This document shows, in pieces, positions 41,538 to 47,768 of a stretch of DNA of 47,768 nucleotides. This stretch comes from Candidatus Nitrosopumilus sp. (lineage in GTDB: Archaea > Thermoproteota > Nitrososphaeria > Nitrososphaerales > Nitrosopumilaceae): NCBI RefSeq assembly GCF_029882185.1, contig NZ_JAOULD010000009.1, positions 1 to 47,768 of the forward strand, given 5' to 3'. Position numbers and translations under genes: made by a program. Position 1 is the stretch's first letter, and each line of letters starts with the position of its first letter. The notes under the pieces were generated by a model. It was given only the letters and a program-made list of their open reading frames with translations, searched no databases and was not told the origin of the DNA.

Positions 41538-41679
41538 ATGGAAACTGCAAAAATTCCAAAATTCAAGTGGTCTGAACTGTCTGATCTTAATTCTGGGCAC
41601 ACTCCAAATGAATGGGGGATGAAAAAAAGAAAATCAAATCAATTCAAATGTGTCATATACTGTATCTTGGGATGATTAA
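41538..41679 (+). pseudogene. Frameshifted, truncated DUF922-like copy
   Basis: The first frame reads KFKWSELSDLNSGHTPNEWG and stops at 41673-41675 as a 45-residue ORF. Shifting by one base inside the A7 run near 41620 continues instead as KKENQINSN and VSYTVSWDD up to TAA 41677-41679. The two parts match the front of the DUF922-like gene just upstream (KWSDF, then KYRFTWTV). It is therefore a tandem copy that has lost its catalytic half. Confidence 0.45.
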
Positions 41680-41942
41680 GTTCTATTTTCAATTATTTTA
41701 TTTTCAGGAATTGAATTAATGTAATTTACTAAACTTCTATAATATTTTAAATGAAATTCCAAATCTCTGATTTCTGTTTGTTTTAATTCTTCAAGTTCTG
41801 GACCGAAATCTGTATTGTTTGTTTGTATGTGGTTTAGTGTAGTTTCATTAACCTCAATCATGTGAAAAAGACTATGTAATACTTCTCCTTTGGTAAGTGT
41901 TCTGTCGCATGATTTTTGTAATATTTTTTCAACCCAATCCAT
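41676..41942 (-). CDS. Hypothetical helical protein (88 aa)
   Basis: A mostly helical 88-residue protein: WVEKILQKSCDRTLTKGEVL, then HSLFHMIEVNETTLNHI and an EFHLKYYRSLVNYINSI helix. One cysteine only. It looks like a four-helix bundle but no family is recognised. Its 3' end overlaps the decayed DUF922 copy. Confidence 0.5.
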   Translation of the reverse strand: MDWVEKILQKSCDRTLTKGEVLHSLFHMIEVNETTLNHIQTNNTDFGPELEELKQTEIRDLEFHLKYYRSLVNYINSIPENKIIENRT

Positions 41943-42029
41943 ACTTCATGCTAAAATAATTCTTATATCCACTCCAGAATTGGAAAAAGTCTTACCTTTA
42001 CTCTATTTTTTTTGTCTATTCTAAAACGT

Positions 42030-42161
42030 TTATTTTTTTTGAGCCTGTTTTTTCCTATCCATTACTTCCTTGTTTCGTTCGATATCTGAATGCACTTCGA
42101 CATGTTCGTATAGTTCTTCTTTTGATTGAAATAATTGTTCACAGTAATAACATTGATGCAT
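42030..42161 (-). CDS. Classical C2H2 zinc-finger protein (43 aa)
   Basis: This 43-residue protein has the exact C-x2-C-x12-H-x3-H spacing of the classical zinc finger (CYYCEQLFQSKEELYEHVEV then H), including the hydrophobic Phe and Leu at the expected core positions. A charged tail of 19 residues follows. C2H2 fingers of this form are usual in eukaryotes and less common in archaea. It is not fused to anything and could bind nucleic acid or a protein. Confidence 0.7.
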   Translation of the reverse strand: MHQCYYCEQLFQSKEELYEHVEVHSDIERNKEVMDRKKQAQKK

Positions 42162-42287
42162 TGCTGTAATACGGATATCTAAGATAAATTGCTTTACTTG
42201 AAGAATTCAAAACTCATTCCTAGATTACTCTTCTAAATTTAATATCTAAGAATTTTGAAAATAATATGGTTGATAATCTAAAGTAGA

Positions 42288-42527
42288 CTATCTACCATTT
42301 TCTGCTTTAACTTTTGCTGCAAGATCTCCGAAAGGATCCTCGTGCCATTGCTCTTTGTTCAATTTGACCATTCCTAATTCTGATTCAAAGACCCCTTGTT
42401 CTGCAGCTGGTGCCCGTACTGCATCATCTCGAAGATAATTCTCTTGGTTATCGTGTGCATAAACCATTATTCCTGCTAATGCAGCTACTCCGATTGCAAT
42501 ACCGGCATATATTATTGCGTTTGACAT
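42288..42527 (-). CDS. Small N-anchored membrane protein (79 aa)
   Basis: Residues 4-24 are a transmembrane helix (AIIYAGIAIGVAALAGIMVYA). The remaining 55 are soluble and acidic, with ENYLRDDAVRAPAAE and a C-terminal DLAAKVKAENGR. There are no cysteines. It may be an accessory subunit of a membrane complex, but nothing shows which. A GATTAATA element is 26-27 nt before the ATG. Confidence 0.6.
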   Translation of the reverse strand: MSNAIIYAGIAIGVAALAGIMVYAHDNQENYLRDDAVRAPAAEQGVFESELGMVKLNKEQWHEDPFGDLAAKVKAENGR

Positions 42528-42589
42528 GAAAATCCATGGTGATTTTTTATATTAATCAAGTAAGACTACATTGCAATGCAGTGTAATTC

Positions 42590-42907
42590 TTAGTGTGTCT
42601 CAATTTTGATCTCTGAGTTACATCTGGGAATCTCTCCAGTCTCTTTCTTGAATTCTTCAATCAATCTTAATTGCACCTCTTTTGGATTTTCATCAAATAT
42701 TCTCTGGTACAGTGAAGTTTTTTGCATACATTCACTTCCATCAAATTCCGTATTCACATAATTTGCAAATGTTTCTTCTAGATTGTCTGTATATCCAATG
42801 TATATTGGATCTTTTTTTCTATTATACAGAACATATACTCCTGGACTTGGTTTAACATATTGTGCACTATCTGTCCATACTCGCATTTTGTCATCTAATA
42901 ATTCCAT
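42590..42907 (-). CDS. GIY-YIG domain protein
   Basis: The 105-residue protein carries the GIY-YIG core as PGVYVLYNRKKDPIYIGYT, followed by helices (NLEETFANYV) and a CNSE-containing tail. Family members cleave DNA or RNA, but the Arg and Glu of full nucleases are not obvious here, so it may only bind. It is a single-domain form. A GTTTAATA box sits 26.5 nt before the ATG at 42907. Confidence 0.7.
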   Translation of the reverse strand: MELLDDKMRVWTDSAQYVKPSPGVYVLYNRKKDPIYIGYTDNLEETFANYVNTEFDGSECMQKTSLYQRIFDENPKEVQLRLIEEFKKETGEIPRCNSEIKIETH

Positions 42908-43060
42908 ATCTTATCTTGTTGATACTAGATATTAAACAAGTTTCTCTTTTTGATATCAAGTACCATCAATCCTTATATTGATAATATAATGACAAGTTCA
43001 AAAATGAATTCAATGAGACGGGAATAGACAAGCTTAAGTTAACTCAGAATTTAGAGAAAC

Positions 43061-43219
43061 ATGATTCCCAAAGGAGGCATACCTGGAATATGTGAAGATT
43101 GCAGGGAACACATAACATATTCTAAAAAGTCCATGCAAAGTCATTCAGAATTATTGAAAAAACATCGATGTCCAAAGTGTGGACATTTTGCATTAAAAAC
43201 ACTGAGCACCGATTTGTGA
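43061..43219 (+). CDS. Small zinc-finger protein (52 aa)
   Basis: The 52-residue protein has CEDCREHI, a His-containing helix (MQSHSELLKKHR), and CPKCGHF. The two Cys pairs form a likely zinc site. Length and spacing differ from the other small ribbon genes in this region, so these are not simple copies of one another. Confidence 0.55.
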   Translation: MIPKGGIPGICEDCREHITYSKKSMQSHSELLKKHRCPKCGHFALKTLSTDL

Positions 43220-43262
43220 TTATCATGTGATTTCTTAACAATTTTGAAAATTCGTGTCAAAG

Positions 43263-43294
43263 GAGAGAATGACGTCTCGACGCTCTTTTCTCTC
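43263..43294. repeat. Short inverted repeat upstream of the 43388 gene
   Basis: GAGAGAA (43263-43269) and TTCTCTC (43288-43294) flank an 18-nt loop containing GACGTC. It lies about 65 nt before the TATA box at 43358. It could be a hairpin or operator, or chance. Confidence 0.3.
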
Positions 43295-43357
43295 ACTTAC
43301 ACTAATCTAGTATAACGAAATTTGTATTTAAGATCATGTGTGTTCTAAATTCTGATG

Positions 43358-43365
43358 TATAAATA
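43358..43365 (+). promoter_or_regulatory. TATA box of the 105-aa exported protein gene
   Basis: TATAAATA, centred 26.5 nt before ATG 43388; decides this start over ATG 43355, which overlaps the box. Confidence 0.7.
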
Positions 43366-43387
43366 TGGTCTAGTGAATTTCAAGATA

Positions 43388-43705
43388 ATGTCCACAATTA
43401 TGAAATCTAAATTAAAATTCCTTCTAATTCTCCCCCTACTTGCAGGGATAATTTATTTTGGAACTAGTGTATCTGATTTTGACATATTGGAAAGTATGGA
43501 TACGCAAAAATGGATGTTAGAGCAATTTGCAATAAACTATGAAGCAATGATGATTGCATGTAGTAAAGATAATCTTGATCCTGAAGAACTACAATCATGT
43601 CTTGATGCATTTGTCGAAGTAAAAGAATTCTGTGCAACTCAGAATGCGGATCAATGTGGAGATGAAAACATGGATCAATTGGAACAGAAATTGTTAGATA
43701 TTTAA
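43388..43705 (+). CDS. Exported or membrane-anchored protein with four cysteines
   Basis: The 105-residue product begins with a basic stretch and one hydrophobic segment (KSKLKFLLILPLLAGIIYFG), a signal peptide or anchor, then a helical acidic domain. Four cysteines in two pairs (MIACSKDN with ELQSCLDAF, then EFCATQNADQCGDE) suggest disulfides outside the membrane. The family is not recognised. The start follows from the promoter spacing. Confidence 0.6.
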   Translation: MSTIMKSKLKFLLILPLLAGIIYFGTSVSDFDILESMDTQKWMLEQFAINYEAMMIACSKDNLDPEELQSCLDAFVEVKEFCATQNADQCGDENMDQLEQKLLDI

Positions 43706-43743
43706 CGTCCTTATTTTTTCATGTTTTAATTCATAATGTCAAA

Positions 43744-43902
43744 TTATGGAAAACTACCATCATCTAGTAATTCTTTGTAAATTGTTTTTTCTAAACGTGT
43801 TTCTGCTGCCCCGCATTTACTGCACATCCCTGTATCTTCTGGGTTTGTTTTCTTTTTCTTTTCACATTCCACGCATTTGTGAATCCCTTTTTTGAATCCC
43901 AT
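43744..43902 (-). CDS. Small zinc-ribbon protein (52 aa)
   Basis: A 52-residue basic protein with KCVEC and CSKCG knuckles about 18 residues apart, a compact zinc ribbon, followed by a helical tail (ETRLEKTIYKELLDDG). One of the set of short Cys4 genes in this region. Confidence 0.55.
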   Translation of the reverse strand: MGFKKGIHKCVECEKKKKTNPEDTGMCSKCGAAETRLEKTIYKELLDDGSFP

Positions 43903-44022
43903 GTTGATTTTTTTAATATTGATAATAACTATATTTGGAATTTTTGATCGATGATCTTTTTTAAAGAAAACCTAGACATTGAATTGGTTACAAATACAAT
44001 GATATCACGAGAACCTTCATGC

Positions 44023-44030
44023 TTTTAATA
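44023..44030 (+). promoter_or_regulatory. TATA box of the XPD/DinG-type helicase gene
   Basis: TTTTAATA, centred 26.5 nt before CTG 44053. Together with the absence of any ATG, GTG or TTG codon in that frame before the Walker A motif, this points to a CTG start. Confidence 0.5.
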
Positions 44031-44052
44031 TTGAACATGAAGAGATGTAATC

Positions 44053-45732
44053 CTGTCTTTATTAGAAAAATTTCCAGATCAATTCACACCTAGAGATATT
44101 CAAAAAGAAATTTTATCACAAATTGAAGAAAAATTAAAGTCTGGATTCAAAAAAATCATTCTGTGTGCTCCAACAGGAGTTGGCAAATCTCTTGTAGGGG
44201 CAACTGTTTCTAATTATTTTGATAGTTCTTTTACGGTCACTGCATCAAAACACCTTCAAGATCAATACATCAAAGACATTCCGTTTTTAAAACCTGTAAA
44301 AGGAAAACAAAATTTTCCTTGTCTAAAATTAATGGCTTCAGAAAAAGTTGACAATGAAAGAAGAGCGATGAGATGGGGGTTAACTTGTGATAAGGGTGAA
44401 TGCCAGGAAAGAGTCAACAAAAATGGAAAAGAAGTCTTTGAAGTTTGCAAATTCAAGCCTACCATAAATCAGGTTGAAGAAAATACTCAGGATTCCCCTT
44501 CTTGTCATTATTATATGCAAAAGTACGATGCCCTAGTTTCAAAACACTCTCTTTGGAATTATCATGCATTTTTTACTATCATGAAATTTAACAAAAAACT
44601 CTTTGAAGAATACCTTGATAGAAAAATAACTGTATTTGATGAGGCTCACAAAATTGAAGACCAAATAATTCAGTTTGTTGGATTTGATATTTTTAGTGGT
44701 CAAATAGATGAATGTAATCTCAATTCAGAAAAATATGATTTCACTGATTTAGATTCAATGATACAGCTAACTGACGATATGGCTTTTTCTTATGCCAAAA
44801 AAATAAAAGATATCAAAGAAAGTGCTGCATTTCAAAATAATCCTGATTATGAATTGATTACAGGATTGGAGCGCAGACATGACAGATCTACCCAAGCAAA
44901 AATCGACATTATGTCTGACAAGGATAATTTTATTGTAAATAATCCTGTCAAAGATTTGAATGGTAATTTCAGAATAATTTCTGTAAAACCTATAGATGTT
45001 TCAAAGTTTGCAAATTCGTTTTTTGAAACGGAATATCAGATTTTCATGTCTGCCACTATAGACAAATCCAGTTTTTGTGAAAACATGGGATTGAGACAAG
45101 ATGATGTTGCATTTGTTGATACCCAAAAATCTCCATTTCCAATAGAAAATAGAAGCATTGAACTTCTTAACATTAGAAGATTAAGTTATGGTTCTACTGA
45201 AGAGGATGAACTTGAAGTAATTAAAACGATTGACCGAATTATGGATGAGCATTCTGATGAACGAGGATTGATTTTAACTTCATCTATCCCTCGCTGTCAA
45301 AAAATTATTAGATATCTGTCTCATAAAAACACTCAAAGAATCAGAATTTGTCACAGTAAAAACAAAGATGGGAAAACACAAGATGAGGTAATCTCAGAAC
45401 ATGCTACTGATCCTACAGGCGTTTTGCTTTCTTCTTCATTATGGGAAGGAGTTGATCTGAAAGATGATTTGTCCAGATTCCAGATCATCGCCAAGGTTCC
45501 ATATCCAAACTACACTGAAAAAAGAACAAGGGCAAAAATGGATAAATTTCCTTTGTGGTATACCTCCCAAACTCTTACAAAAATATTGCAAGGATTTGGT
45601 CGTTCGATTAGAAGTGAAGATGACTGGGCAAAAACATATGTTTTGGATACTGCAGTAAACAATGTATTTTTTAAAGGACAACAAATGATTCCAAAGGCAT
45701 ACTATGATGTTTTAGGAATGGACAATGTTTGA
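44053..45732 (+). CDS. XPD/DinG-type DNA helicase, apparent CTG start
   Basis: This superfamily 2 helicase of about 559 residues has Walker A APTGVGKSLVGATVS, the DEAH box (VFDEAHKIED), and a C-terminal SSLWEGVDLKDD and LQGFGRSIRSE. Cysteines between them (QNFPC, LTCDKGEC, EVCKF, PSCHYY) match an Fe-S cluster domain of the XPD/DinG group. The frame is open from just after TGA 44038-44040, but contains no ATG, GTG or TTG before ATG 44332, which lies after Walker A and would cut off the ATP site. Start is therefore CTG 44053, or the frame is shifted near its front. Confidence 0.8.
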   Translation: MSLLEKFPDQFTPRDIQKEILSQIEEKLKSGFKKIILCAPTGVGKSLVGATVSNYFDSSFTVTASKHLQDQYIKDIPFLKPVKGKQNFPCLKLMASEKVDNERRAMRWGLTCDKGECQERVNKNGKEVFEVCKFKPTINQVEENTQDSPSCHYYMQKYDALVSKHSLWNYHAFFTIMKFNKKLFEEYLDRKITVFDEAHKIEDQIIQFVGFDIFSGQIDECNLNSEKYDFTDLDSMIQLTDDMAFSYAKKIKDIKESAAFQNNPDYELITGLERRHDRSTQAKIDIMSDKDNFIVNNPVKDLNGNFRIISVKPIDVSKFANSFFETEYQIFMSATIDKSSFCENMGLRQDDVAFVDTQKSPFPIENRSIELLNIRRLSYGSTEEDELEVIKTIDRIMDEHSDERGLILTSSIPRCQKIIRYLSHKNTQRIRICHSKNKDGKTQDEVISEHATDPTGVLLSSSLWEGVDLKDDLSRFQIIAKVPYPNYTEKRTRAKMDKFPLWYTSQTLTKILQGFGRSIRSEDDWAKTYVLDTAVNNVFFKGQQMIPKAYYDVLGMDNV

Positions 45733-45736
45733 ACAA

Positions 45737-45934
45737 TTACTTTCTATCTGCACAAGCACATCTGACATATACCATTTTGAATTCCCCATTTGTTTTTACA
45801 TTGTGTGACATTGGTTTTCTGCATTGTTGACATTCTGTAAATCCAAAATACTCTTCTACTTTGATTAATTTGTAGTCCCAAGATTTCTTCTCTTCATTCC
45901 AAAAAACAGAATTTATTTCTGATGGGCCTTCCAT
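45737..45934 (-). CDS. Small zinc-ribbon protein (65 aa)
   Basis: The 65-residue protein has an acidic front (EEKKSWDYKLIKVEEYFGF), then CQQCRKPMSH and a final RCACADRK. Four cysteines could form one zinc site. A TAATTAAT element lies 26-27 nt before the ATG. Convergent with the helicase gene with 4 nt between them. Confidence 0.55.
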   Translation of the reverse strand: MEGPSEINSVFWNEEKKSWDYKLIKVEEYFGFTECQQCRKPMSHNVKTNGEFKMVYVRCACADRK

Positions 45935-45967
45935 GTTTTATTGAAACTATTTTCATTAATTAATTTT

Positions 45968-46180
45968 CTATGGGTTTAGATTTTTGAAATCTAGACATTT
46001 TTGATCAAACTCATTCAGGTATTTTTTTGCATTAATATGAGAGTCAATCACGTATATCTCACATGTTTCTGAATCAATTAACTGAGATGCGTTGTTGCTA
46101 TTTGTCACAACCTGTAATGCAAGGATGCTGACCAATGCGATTATTACAATAATGGCAAATTTGCTTGAGTAAATATCCAT
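45968..46180 (-). CDS. Small exported or anchored protein (70 aa)
   Basis: Residues 8-25 are hydrophobic (AIIVIIALVSILALQVV), a signal peptide or anchor. The rest is soluble, with two cysteines (ETCEIYV and QKCLDF) that could be a disulfide outside the cell. No family is recognised. Confidence 0.5.
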   Translation of the reverse strand: MDIYSSKFAIIVIIALVSILALQVVTNSNNASQLIDSETCEIYVIDSHINAKKYLNEFDQKCLDFKNLNP

Positions 46181-46321
46181 AATTATTATTCAGTGATTTT
46201 TAACTCAACTATAATCCTTGGGTAAATTCTTGATACACTTAACCTGTAGTAGGCCAAAGTATACAAAAAAGTAAACCTGTTCGCACTAAATTTTGTTTTT
46301 TAAAAAATATAAAAAATTAGA

Positions 46322-46576
46322 TTATTTTTCTAAGCATGATTTGCATAATTTTTCATTAATCATGCTATTTTTTGGAATAAATTCATTTTTACAATTTGTA
46401 CATACATTAAGTAACCTTAGTCCCTTGATTGTGCTTTGATTGTTTTTGGTATTAATTTTTAGTTCATTTGACTTTTCAATAGATTTTGAACTATCACTCA
46501 TTCCTCTAATTACATCATCTAATTTGTTGATATCTTCTACTGATAGTTGTATCTTAAACTCCTTATCTCTAGACAT
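46322..46576 (-). CDS. Small protein with C-terminal zinc ribbon (84 aa)
   Basis: The first half is polar and helical (VEDINKLDDVIRGMSDSS) and the end has CTNCKNEF and CKSCLEK, a Cys4 zinc site. The start at ATG 46576 (MSRDKEF) has a TTTAATTT element 26.5 nt upstream, while the extension to 46600 lies across it. Family unknown. Confidence 0.55.
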   Translation of the reverse strand: MSRDKEFKIQLSVEDINKLDDVIRGMSDSSKSIEKSNELKINTKNNQSTIKGLRLLNVCTNCKNEFIPKNSMINEKLCKSCLEK

Positions 46577-46686
46577 CTTATCTCTTTTCTTAACATCCAA
46601 ATTAAATTAATGTATAAAATAAATCCAATTTCATTTTAAATTCTTGTATTTTGTTTCTTATTGAAACTATACTAGTTCTTGCAGAC

Positions 46687-46815
46687 TCATATATTGCAAC
46701 GACTAGACGTGTTTTCATTTTTTGGCAGATGAATTTTTTCATGTTCTCGAACCTTATCAAAAGTATATGATGTTCCTTCCCATTGAAAACTACATTTGGC
46801 ACAATTGTATTTCAC
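46687..46815 (-). CDS. C2H2-like zinc-finger protein (42 aa), GTG start
   Basis: A 42-residue protein begins at GTG 46815 and has CAKCSFQWEGTSYTFDKVRE followed by HEKIH, a C-x2-C and H-x3-H pair separated by 16 residues. The GTG overlaps the stop of the preceding small gene (GTGA, 46812-46815), which suggests coupled translation. Confidence 0.5.
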   Translation of the reverse strand: MKYNCAKCSFQWEGTSYTFDKVREHEKIHLPKNENTSSRCNI

Positions 46816-46925
46816 TTTGTATTGCCTTCTTGTTTCTTTTCAGATTCTTTGACTGCATTTACATTGTCTGTGGTATTTGTTTTACAAGAACCAACTCTCA
46901 TTTTTTCAATTATTTTTTTAAACAT
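46812..46925 (-). CDS. Tiny basic protein (37 aa) coupled to the C2H2 protein
   Basis: A 37-residue lysine-rich frame from ATG 46925 to TGA 46812-46814 (MFKKIIEKMRVGSC start, EKKQEGNTK end). Its stop interleaves with the GTG of the next gene. The coupling is its best support; no function is suggested. Confidence 0.35.
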   Translation of the reverse strand: MFKKIIEKMRVGSCKTNTTDNVNAVKESEKKQEGNTK

Positions 46926-47025
46926 GCTGTTATTTGATTCTCTATGGTATATACTGACGTATTTGACAAATTTCATGCCTGAATATCTATAGATTTTTCA
47001 TTTTTCTATAATGATATTACATTAG

Positions 47026-47033
47026 TATATATT
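47026..47033 (+). promoter_or_regulatory. TATA box of the 32-aa gene
   Basis: TATATATT, centred 26.5 nt before the ATG at 47056. Confidence 0.6.
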
Positions 47034-47055
47034 GCGTGTGTCTATCTATATAGAC

Positions 47056-47154
47056 ATGACAAATCAAGAAAATAACCCAACAACAGTTGTCGCTGACGAC
47101 AAGAAAAAAGAAGAGCCAAAAAAAGAAGAAGCTCCTCCAAAATCTGACAAATAG
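47056..47154 (+). CDS. Small disordered Lys/Glu/Pro protein (32 aa)
   Basis: The 32-residue product is made almost only of Lys, Glu, Asp and Pro after a polar start (VADDKKKEEPKKEEAPPK) and should be disordered. It has a strong promoter with ideal spacing, which favours a real, leaderless gene. Function unknown. Confidence 0.5.
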   Translation: MTNQENNPTTVVADDKKKEEPKKEEAPPKSDK

Positions 47155-47230
47155 ATATCACCTTTCCCTTCTTTTCTAGGGTGATTATGTAACAAGAAAT
47201 AGAAATAATTTAGATTCAAATCCTAGATGT

Positions 47231-47380
47231 TTGAACCCTGTTGGAATTAAAACTACAAAGGTATACATGAACGATAGGGAAATAATTGATATGACTAAGA
47301 AATTACCTCATGGACATAACATTGGTGGCGGCAATAGACAGAAAAGACGTCAAGAGTTTAAAAAAAATAAATCTAATTAG
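47231..47380 (+). CDS. Small basic protein (up to 49 aa)
   Basis: The frame is open from before 47200; the usable start is TTG 47231 (49 residues) or ATG 47267 (37 residues). The product is basic and Gly-rich (KKLPHGHNIGGGNRQKRRQE), compatible with nucleic-acid binding. No clear promoter. Low certainty on the start. Confidence 0.4.
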   Translation: MNPVGIKTTKVYMNDREIIDMTKKLPHGHNIGGGNRQKRRQEFKKNKSN

Positions 47381-47617
47381 AATTAGCGATTTTTGTTAGA
47401 ATATTTTTTCATTTTTGCAATAGTGTTTTGATGATGCTTTTGTCCTGATTAATCCTCAAAAACTGATCACTGGAATCAAAGTATGATCAATAGAAACGTT
47501 AGAGAAGACCTGTAGTAGACAACAGTAATTTCATAAACAAAAGTTATTTTTTCTTTCTGTTATCTCTGATGTATATTGTAGATCGTGATCTATAAAGCTT
47601 GTGGATATATTGTTCAT

Positions 47618-47768
47618 CTATGGGTTTGCAGATGTGATTGCCCCATGTGCTGCCGAGCCTACAAGTGTTGCATATTTTGCAAGTGCACCTGATGTGTAAT
47701 TGGGCTTTGGTTTTTTCCATTCGAGTCTCCTTTTTGCCAATTCTTCTTCTGAAACATGAAGATCAATT
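47618..47768 (-). CDS. ilvD: Dihydroxy-acid dehydratase, C-terminal end
   Basis: The last 49 residues of IlvD are visible: [20 protein letters not shown], then the [17 protein letters not shown] motif and a short [10 protein letters not shown] tail before TAG 47618-47620. IlvD is the Fe-S enzyme that makes the 2-keto acids for valine, leucine and isoleucine. The rest of the gene lies beyond the right edge. Confidence 0.88.
   Translation of the reverse strand, partial: IDLHVSEEELAKRRLEWKKPKPNYTSGALAKYATLVGSAAHGAITSANP

Noticed and set aside
46722-46992. Plus-strand hydrophobic frames (69-71 aa)
   Set aside because: They are antisense to the coupled C2H2 pair, and their hydrophobicity comes from the T-rich complement of lysine codons.
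47428-47466. C/D-box small RNA (GATGATG then two CTGA elements)
   Set aside because: The spacing between the C-like and D-like boxes is too short for a guide and no terminal stem brackets them, so this is not convincing.

Overview
The window reads as chromosome of a mesophilic ammonia-oxidising archaeon (Nitrososphaerota/Thaumarchaeota, Nitrosopumilus-like). The evidence is archaeal informational genes (S25e, S26e, RpoK/Rpb6, Alba-type protein, archaeal ThrRS with the N-terminal editing domain, deoxyhypusine synthase), a stand-alone parvulin, a very A+T-rich composition, TATA-box promoters and many leaderless starts. This placement comes from gene content recalled by family, not from a database search. 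No rRNA, tRNA or CRISPR array was found.

Layout. 1-5.5 kb: small metabolic and hypothetical genes (parvulin, flavin-binding PPOX-like protein, DUF2203), two decayed gene fragments (1965-2675), a MenA-like UbiA prenyltransferase and an aldo/keto reductase. 5.8-15.8 kb: dense core block with a mini YHS protein, an asparagine-synthase-like PP-loop enzyme, an XRE-type regulator, Alba, RpoK and a cyclophilin-like protein sharing a palindromic TATA box, S25e, deoxyhypusine synthase, ThrRS-agmatinase, a CDP-alcohol phosphatidyltransferase and S26e. 15.83-18.75 kb: a small accessory islet with a truncated tyrosine integrase, frame-broken ORFs and a PD-(D/E)XK nuclease, bracketed by a 13-bp direct repeat. 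18.8-31.8 kb: PfkB kinase, NAD kinase fused to a winged helix, CTP synthase, a compact trpEGDCBA operon without trpF, a TrmB-like HTH protein and a DUF1998-type DEAH helicase. 32-47.4 kb: a long run of short, mostly hypothetical genes, remarkable for at least a dozen tiny Cys-rich (probably zinc-binding) proteins, plus a second PD-(D/E)XK nuclease, a rhodanese, a polytopic His-rich membrane protein, a DUF922-like protein with an altered HExxH motif, a GIY-YIG protein and an XPD/DinG-type helicase with an apparent CTG start. The right edge holds the C-terminus of dihydroxy-acid dehydratase (ilvD).

How it works together. Tryptophan synthesis is the one clear pathway operon: five overlapping junctions from a GTG-started trpE suggest one translationally coupled transcript. 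Many other genes look monocistronic. A/T-rich 8-mers sit with their centre about 26-27 nt before the start codon, the spacing expected for leaderless transcripts, and I used this to choose starts (including TTG, GTG and one CTG). Convergent genes are packed so tightly that four pairs share an interleaved stop-codon tetranucleotide.

The least explained parts are the small zinc-protein region (34-47 kb), the integrase islet and several probable structured or operator sequences (22641-22705, 28551-28567).
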